From Carettochelys insculpta (taxonomy: Eukaryota; Chordata; Testudines; Carettochelyidae): 64,000 nucleotides of DNA. Below, piece by piece: positions 11,258 to 64,000 of the stretch. The stretch covers positions 9,728,010 through 9,792,009 of the forward strand of contig NC_134144.1 of the NCBI RefSeq assembly GCF_033958435.1, read 5' to 3'. The stretch's first letter is position 1, and every line of letters begins with the position of its first letter. The notes under the pieces were generated by a model that did not search any database, was not told the origin of the DNA, and saw only the letters and a list, made by a program, of their open reading frames with translations. A program made the position numbers and the translations under genes.

Positions 11258-11330
11258 CAGGATGGGTCTGTCCCACAAAAGCTCACCTAATAAGTTAAGT
11301 GCTACTTTACTGCTTTTTTGTGTTGACTGT
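11258..11330 (+). mobile_element. Turtle-type SINE 3' tail fragment
   Basis: GGGTCTGTCCCACAAAAGCT then CACCTAATAAGTTAAGTGCTAC and a T-rich end. Same family as 43571-43662 and 171-239. It lies opposite in strand to CCNYL1, within the possible long 3'UTR. Confidence 0.6.
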
Positions 11331-11845
11331 AAGAATTAGGTTACAGGTCAACTTGAAAGCCAGAAATAGGAAATTACAAGAAGCTAATCTTGTTCAAAAG
11401 TAGTTTTCAAAAGGAGGAATAGTGAACCACTATTATATTGCATTTAAACCAAAATCTATCAGTCACCATCAACCATTTAAACATTTTTGCTCAGATTTTA
11501 GCAACAAACAGGACCTGGAAGGACAGAAGGTGTTATTTCAATCATATTCTTCTTTCATCTTAAATATACAAATTGCAGTTGACTGCAAACTGTGTGCCCC
11601 TCACTATTTCAAACCCCAATAATTATTTTTGGTTCTCAAGTGACATTTTCAGATTTTTGTTGTCTTACCACATGAATCAGCTCACACTGGGGTGGATTTC
11701 ACACACCACAGATCTGGAAGGACTCTAAAGCAGCCACATAGGTCCAAGGACTCATTTGAATCTGTTCAACAAGTTATTTGCAAACACACTCAGAGAAAAA
11801 TGGTACAGAACACTCTAATTACCTTCAGCTTTAATTAAAATAGAG

Positions 11846-11851
11846 TTTATT
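11846..11851 (-). terminator. CCNYL1: Candidate CCNYL1 proximal poly(A) signal
   Basis: AATAAA on the minus strand. An ATTAAA and a GTGTTCTGT-like G/T-rich stretch follow within about 50 bases. Confidence 0.35.
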
Positions 11852-12368
11852 ATTAGCTTTTCTTTTAATACAAACATGAGAAAGGAAAAACCACCTGAAG
11901 ATGTAGCATTATTTTCAAAATTGAATCTTGATCAAAACACCTGAAATTCCAAGTTCCAAGGATTGTGGGCCTGGAGCTGGTAGAATTGCAAACTTTAAAA
12001 TACTATATGTATCATTTAAATAGTCTGAATGCTGTCAAACTGTTACACTCTGAAGTCCCCAATCTCAAAGGCATGGGAACCTGTAACTTACTGGACCTTG
12101 GCTGGAGGCAGGATTAAACAACATTTGTCCTAGTAAGTAATATCATTCAATGTGGAACAAAGTGCCTAGAATCTATCTAGAACTGAGGAGGTATATAAAG
12201 GGCTAACCTCAGGAAAAGTCACTACTACTTATCCTGTTTAGAGTTTTGACATTTGAAGGGAAACTCCATCCCAAATTCTCATTCTTGAGGAAATTATCTT
12301 CAGGAAAAACAGAGTTAAGTGAACAAGAATGTTCACTTTTTCAAAAATAAATCTGACAACTTATATAC

Positions 12369-12398
12369 TTTTTTTTTTTAAAAAAAAAAAAAAAAAAA
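12369..12398. repeat. T11-A19 homopolymer junction
   Basis: A run of T followed directly by a run of A. Confidence 0.9.
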
Positions 12399-13451
12399 CT
12401 CATTTGAACAAAATTGTATGTGCTAATTGGGAATAAGAATCTACCTCTATCAGACAGTCCAAGATCTTCACACAACTATGTTTCACCACAAAAGTAAACC
12501 CTCCCATCTGAAAGCAGGAAGTCTAGGGGAACCAAAACAGACATGATAATCTTACCATCAACATTGTGAGAACTCCACTGCATAAAGCACAACAGATCTG
12601 CGTTGGATGAAGTCAGAGAAGCAATGCAGTGGGCTATTTGACACTGGATTGCCACAATGTTTCCAATACAGCTCTCTCATTGAGTGCCTCAGAAAGATAC
12701 ACAAAATGTGTATTTTCCTATTGCAGTAGCTAAAGTATTAGTGAGTGAGAAGCACCATATTTCACAAGAAATGCAGACTGGACCCTATAAATTTCATCAA
12801 TGTGTAACACCATTTCTCTGCTTCCAACCCAAACATTCAAAATCTTCTGTCACTCTCTACCGGAATGACATTGCTGGTACACAGTTAGCTTTATATCCTG
12901 CTCAAACAGTGTGTTGGTTTTGAACTCATCCCCAATAGCAGCAGCTTTTGAATAGCAAAACCCTTCAACACTTACCTAAGCTACCATATCAGCTCCAGTG
13001 GCATAATATTTCATTAAGTCATTTTTTTTTCCTTTTTGTTAATGCTGCATTCAGAGTGGCAAATGCAGCAAGATTTTGGATGACAGGGAGAAAAGGGAAG
13101 AACATTGGGACTTTTCTCACGTGGTTAGTGTTTAAATTCTAAAGTTTAAAACTACTCATTATTAAAAACCTCATCATTCACTGCTATAGGCCTACACAGT
13201 AAGCAAACATCTGTGGGAGGGGAGGGGAGAGCTTGTTTTTGCACCTCTGGGTACATTAAAAGGAGTACCGACTGGACAAGGTCCCATCTTTTGAATGAAA
13301 TATGCTCCTCAGGCCCTGGGGTCCCTTGGCTGGTTTTACGCTTCCTCCCGTTACTGGAAGACACCATCACTGCTGGCTTATGTGCATGGAGTGGTGGTAT
13401 TCCTCTGGTTCATACATATGCTGGCTTCATTGTGCTGCACCCCTTCTCTCC

Positions 13452-60009
<46,558 letters not shown>

Positions 60010-60526
60010 GGGGGCCCCGGCCCCGCTGCGCGGCTCCCAGGCGGGGGCCGAGCCGGGCTACGGGCGGGCGCCTCGCCGCATCCCGCCACGCACCCGGCAG
60101 CCGCCGCCTCAGCTCCGGCTCATGGAGCGCGAGCGCAGCAGCAGCAGCCTCCGCCGCCTTCCCAGGCGCCCCGGAGACACGCCCCCGCCCGTCACATGGT
60201 GGCGAGCGGCCAATCAGAGGGCAAGAACCGACTTGGGGCCGCCGTGTCACATGACCCGGGACGCGCGTGCTCCTCCCCTGGCCGTTCTTGCTCCTCCCCC
60301 TTTCCCCCCCCCCCCCCACACCCAGGCAGAGTGGGAAGGGGCTGGGCAGCTGCAGGGTCCCCTGGCAGCTTCCTCGGGGTGGGGACGTTTCTGACCTAGC
60401 CCTGACACAGCCCCACATTGCTGGGGGAGGGGCGTCCTCTGGTGCCTGTGCCAGACTCCAGCCTGCCAGGGGAGCTCGGGGACTTGCTGCTAACAGCTGC
60501 TGAGGCTAATCCCTGCAACCGCCAAG

Positions 60527-60877
60527 CAGGGGCAAGCGAACTTTTTATGGCAGCTCACACTTTTTGTCCCTGCAATGAGCAGGGCCTCTCCCCTGCCCCC
60601 CACTTGTCTAATGTGATCCAAACCAAGGGACGTTTCGGATATGTTCATATAAAAAAAATCTCCTTACAGCCTGTGTAAGAAAATAAGGTTGCAGAATGTA
60701 AAGATGGTGTGAATTGGTCTATGCGCATGAATACACAGACATAAAAACAGGAACATATTTCGACATTGTTAATGAGATGGATGAGCCTGAGACCCAGCTG
60801 CTGATCATGCTGCACCCACACTTAGGAAATTTCACAACACCTCAAGGGAGCCCACCCCCACACTTTGCACACCCCTG
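60527..60877. mobile_element. hAT-like non-autonomous element, copy 1
   Basis: The left end CAGGGGCAAGCGAACTTTT and the right end reversed, CAGGGGTGTGCAAAGTGT, are the TIRs. The interior ATAAAAACAGGAACATA is shared, inverted, with 63074-63411. Confidence 0.6.
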
Positions 60878-60941
60878 CTGCTGAGAAAGGCAATCAGCCA
60901 GGCTGAAATGCGGCAGGCGTGATTGACTCAAGCTAGTCTAT

Positions 60942-61277
60942 GGACTTGTCCACACTACCTCCCTACTTAGAAGGGAGCATGGTAAGTAGGGTGTTGGGAG
61001 TTCATTAACGAACTTCTGCGGTGCATATGCAGCACTTCATTAAGCAAATTTTTTTGAGGAGTAAAGGGACTTTGAAGTACTCCAGGCACGTAGAAGTATC
61101 AGCAGGTTTCCCACTGCTACGCGCGAGCTGGCACTTCGAAGTTTAACACTTCGGAGTTGCAGCAGGGGGAATTTGCTTAATGAAGTGCTGCATATGCACT
61201 GCTGCACTTCATTAATAAACTCCCAACACCCTACTTACCATCCTCCCTTTGAAGTAGGGAGCTAGTGTAGACAAGCC
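60942..61277. mobile_element. Foldback (palindromic) DNA element, about 335 bp
   Basis: The left arm 60942-61050 and the right arm 61170-61277 are reverse complements over about 108 bp with some mismatches. The shared core includes GCATATGCAGCACTTCATTA on the left and its complement on the right, and AAGTAGGGTGTTGGGAGTT on the left with its complement on the right. The outer ends read TGGACTTGTCCACACTA and, reversed, GGGCTTGTCTACACTA. The spacer is about 120 bp. Confidence 0.85.
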
Positions 61278-62420
61278 CCAAATGTCTTACTGAACCTGGG
61301 CAAGTTAACTCACTTTTAAGCCTGCCAGAGCCTGAATGTAAACTGGACCGGTGGGGACTTCAACCAAATGAGACCAGGTCACATAGTCCAGGGTTCAGCC
61401 AAACCTAAAAGTTGTTCAATTCAATCCAGTTTTTATAGTTTCCATGTGGCTACATTGTGCTGGTGCTCCTCTTTCCAACAGTGAAGGTTTAATAGGAGGA
61501 TAAGACGCTATCAAATCAAATATACGCAGTGCTATGCACAAAGGGGAGAATAGAGTAGAAGGGTTTTGTTGACATGAATGTAGGTTAGTGAAAGTGCCAG
61601 TACCCAGCTGAGTGCTGAGAAAAACATTTGTAGTATAGCATTCGGTTTATGGCACACATTTTAAAATTTATATTGCAGTATCGTGCAGAGGAACTGAGGT
61701 TCCCTTTTGGGGTACGCAATCCAAAGCGGATGGCCTTCCCACCTTTCAAATCCAAGTTCATTTTGCAGACATTTTACATTTTTAACATGTGTGGCTTTAG
61801 ACATTTTTAATGGTGAGTCACATATTTATCCCTCAACCTCTCAATCAAAAACGTTACTTATCAGAAGTCCAACTGCATGGGTCTCACAGTTGACATTGTT
61901 AAGATAAGGTCTTACAAGTTGTGTATCCCAAGAGAGAAATGGGATTCCGATGGGAAAATACATATGCCACCTGAGAGATAAGGAACTATAAATCCATCTC
62001 CAGTTCTGTGCAATTTCCCATCCTGATTTTTAACCAGTGTGATGTGGAGGAGAAAATCCACACACAGCTGATGGGGTGGGGGGGGGGATACTCTACCTTT
62101 CCGCAATACATTTTTGTTAGTTTCGTTTTTTGTAAATAGCAGCTAACAGCTTTTCAGAGATTTGGAATGTTAGATTATACCCTGGGGAAGATGGATTAGG
62201 AGGCAAGATACCTTCATGACACAGTCAAAGTTCATGATAAGTACAACCTCTCAGGGCTCTGCAATTTATCACCACAAAAATGTATAACGCTGGATACTGG
62301 TAAGAATTAAACCACAAAAGATTTAAGAGAAGATGTTGATATATTCCTGCAAATATCTTAAATGACCCTAAAACAGAAACATTTATCCAAGAACAAGTGG
62401 ATTTGTTAGACATCTTGTAG

Positions 62421-62787
62421 TACAGGATGAACATTTCTAATCCAGCGCTCTTGTCTGGCAACATATGTAATCCAGCATGATTTTAGTTAGCTGGATGACC
62501 ACTTATCCTGGGTGTGGCAAAGTTTCCCACAGTCCCATAAAGTCCTGGCTTTCAGTGTTCTGTGATGTTATTTAGCTCTAATTTACCCAGTCCCAAATGT
62601 CTTCTAAGAGCCCAGTAAGCAGTGAAAGTTTTGGTAATGCTGCTAAAAATATTGACCTCCCATGGTCTGGCAAATTCTCTCATCTCACACTGGTCAGGTC
62701 CCAAGAGTGCCAGTTTAGAAAGTCAAAACAAAAAGCAGTCAAGTAGCACTTTAAAGACTAGCAAAATTTAGAGAGGTTCAAGCTGTA
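62421..62787. mobile_element. MITE, TACAGGTTGAACCTCT family, with nested SINE fragment
   Basis: Starts TACAGGATGAACATTTCTAA and ends GAGAGGTTCAAGCTGTA. The right part is interrupted by a 47-bp minus-strand SINE tail. Confidence 0.75.
62720..62766 (-). mobile_element. SINE tail inserted into the MITE
   Basis: On the minus strand it reads TTTTGCTAGTCTTTAAAGTG then CTACTTGACTGCTTTTTG, the same tail as at 43571-43662. It is flanked by a direct repeat TTTAGA (62714-62719 and 62767-62772), the likely target-site duplication. Confidence 0.8.
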
Positions 62788-63073
62788 GTAGTCCTAACAA
62801 CTGAAGGTGCATCCTGCATGGACGGATACAATTTTAGAAACAACATATCCACCTTATGAGGAGAAGTTATAAATGCTATATGATTAGAATCCAAATGAGT
62901 TAACAGTCTAGGATGTTATAAATATAGGAACCCATTGATTTATATAGCCCTAGTCTTATATGTGGGCTACCATCATACAGATAAATTATGTTTCTCACCT
63001 GCATGGTAGTTTTAGTGTGTCATCTATGTCCATGAAACATGTTGTTAAAGTCTAAAGGCATGTTATTCTAAAG

Positions 63074-63411
63074 CAGGGTTGCGCAAAGCAGGGGGCAGGT
63101 CCCCTTGGGTTGTGGGGTCATTAAATGTCCTAAGGGAGTGCAGCACAATTGGCTGCTGGGCATGTCTCACCCACGTCATTAAAAATGTTGAGGTATGTTC
63201 CTGTTTTTATGTATGTGCAGTCACATTTATACACCCATTAATAAAGGTTTTACATTCTTCACACTTAGTTTCTTGCATGTGCAGAAAGGTTGTTTTGGGG
63301 TTTTTTTTTTTCAGTCGGTTTGGATTCCATTAGCCAGATCGGAGAAGATTGGGGCTGCTAACCGCAGGAATTAAAAGTGGGGCCTGATATACAAAAGTTT
63401 GCTCACTCCTG
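63074..63411. mobile_element. hAT-like non-autonomous element, copy 2 (inverted)
   Basis: The left end CAGGGTTGCGCAAAG and the right end reversed, CAGGAGTGAGCAAACTTTT, are the TIRs. The interior shares ATAAAAACAGGAACATA with copy 1 in opposite orientation. Confidence 0.6.
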
Positions 63412-64000
63412 CCCCAGAGAAATGCATCTTTTAATACAGGAGGGATGTGGACTTTTAGGGTTTGTGGGAGGCAAATAATGAGGCTTTATATGCACTATGG
63501 TTTATGTTGGCATATTTCATGTCACCTGCGTGTGTCTGAAATAAGCTACACTGATATAAGCACCAGTGTCAACAGGTTTATGTTGGTGGGAGAACTGCCC
63601 CAAGACAGCTGCTGCGGCTCACAGAGGCTGGAGTCGTTAAGCCAAAAGGAAACCTCTCTCTCATTGGCAGGGGCGATGGTTGAGGTGGGACATGGGGTGG
63701 GCACTGTCTACATGACTGCCCTCCCTAGATGGAGGATGGGTTGGACCAACCCCCTTTGACCTAGGCCCTGGATCTCCCTGGACCTGCTCTGCCCCCTCCC
63801 CTGCTCTGCCCTCTGTCTCCCTCTTCTCCACTTTCAACCTCCTCCACCTCAGAGCGATGCAGCCCAGGGACAATCTGGTGCTAGAAGTTGGATTCTGCCG
63901 CCCCTCACTGAAAATGGCAGGGGAAGTGAAGCTACACAGCCCCAGCTCTGCTCCCCGGTCGCACTGCTCTCTTCTCACTCCCCTGAGCACTATGCTGGCA

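Larger units (their letters stand above)
10300..13451 (-). other. CCNYL1: CCNYL1 3'UTR (probable, two candidate ends)
   Basis: Downstream of the stop on the minus strand there is no further coding exon. Two plausible cleavage regions exist, after AATAAA at 11851-11846 and after AATAAA at 10327-10322, giving UTRs of about 1.6 or 3.1 kb. The longer version would include a SINE tail (11258-11330) and a T11A19 tract (12369-12398). Confidence 0.4.
60400..64000. other. Upstream flank of CCNYL1, transposon-rich, no gene seen
   Basis: Contains two related hAT-like elements in opposite orientation, a foldback element and a nested MITE/SINE. The last 500 bases are C/G-richer, without a recognisable exon. 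By human synteny the next genes outward would be METTL21A and CREB1. Confidence 0.6.

Overview
This is vertebrate nuclear DNA, most likely from a turtle. Reasons: two intron-type gene structures with GT-AG introns and CpG islands, a 5'-truncated CR1 LINE encoding reverse transcriptase, several copies of a short SINE tail that I recognise from cryptodiran turtles (a conserved AAAGCTCA..CCTAATAAAT-like core), and many small terminal-inverted-repeat DNA transposons of families common in turtle genomes. The assignment to turtles rests on remembered repeat families and cannot be proven without a search.

Two protein-coding genes lie tail to tail. FZD5 (plus strand, single coding exon 3401-5086, 561 aa) is a Frizzled Wnt receptor inside a CpG island of about 2.8-6.1 kb. 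Its 3'UTR carries a striking 11-unit GC-rich minisatellite (5270-5643) and probably ends between 7.65 and 8.0 kb. CCNYL1 (minus strand, ten coding exons from 60009 down to 13452, 359 aa) is a membrane-anchored cyclin Y-like protein. All ten exons were assembled by hand; phases agree throughout, the total is exactly 360 codons, and every intron is GT-AG. Its CpG-island promoter lies at about 59.4-60.3 kb, with a CCAAT box and two GTCACATG motifs. Its 3' end probably lies at 11.8 or 10.3 kb.

The pair matches the human 2q33.3 order (CCNYL1 and FZD5, convergent) and is paralogous to CCNY/FZD8 at 10p11. Both products act on the same pathway: FZD5 binds Wnt together with LRP6, and cyclin Y-type proteins recruit CDK14/16 to the plasma membrane to prime LRP6.

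Layout: 1-2700 is the upstream flank with an old SINE tail and no gene seen; 2700-8000 FZD5 with its UTRs; 8000-10300 a narrow intergenic gap; 10300-60150 CCNYL1, mostly intron; 60400-64000 the upstream flank of CCNYL1, packed with DNA transposons including a 335-bp foldback element and a nested SINE-in-MITE. The introns hold a CR1 RT fragment abutted tail to tail by a second CR1, a decayed PIF/Harbinger transposase, several hAT-like elements, at least four copies of one TIR element starting TACAGGTTGAACCTCT, and several hairpin-forming repeats. I see no tRNA, rRNA or CRISPR array, and nothing that supports a wholly new biological system. The best candidates for a second look are the FZD5 3'UTR minisatellite, the altered FZD5 C-terminus, an orphan membrane-spanning ORF at 29392-29585, and the inverted-repeat structures.
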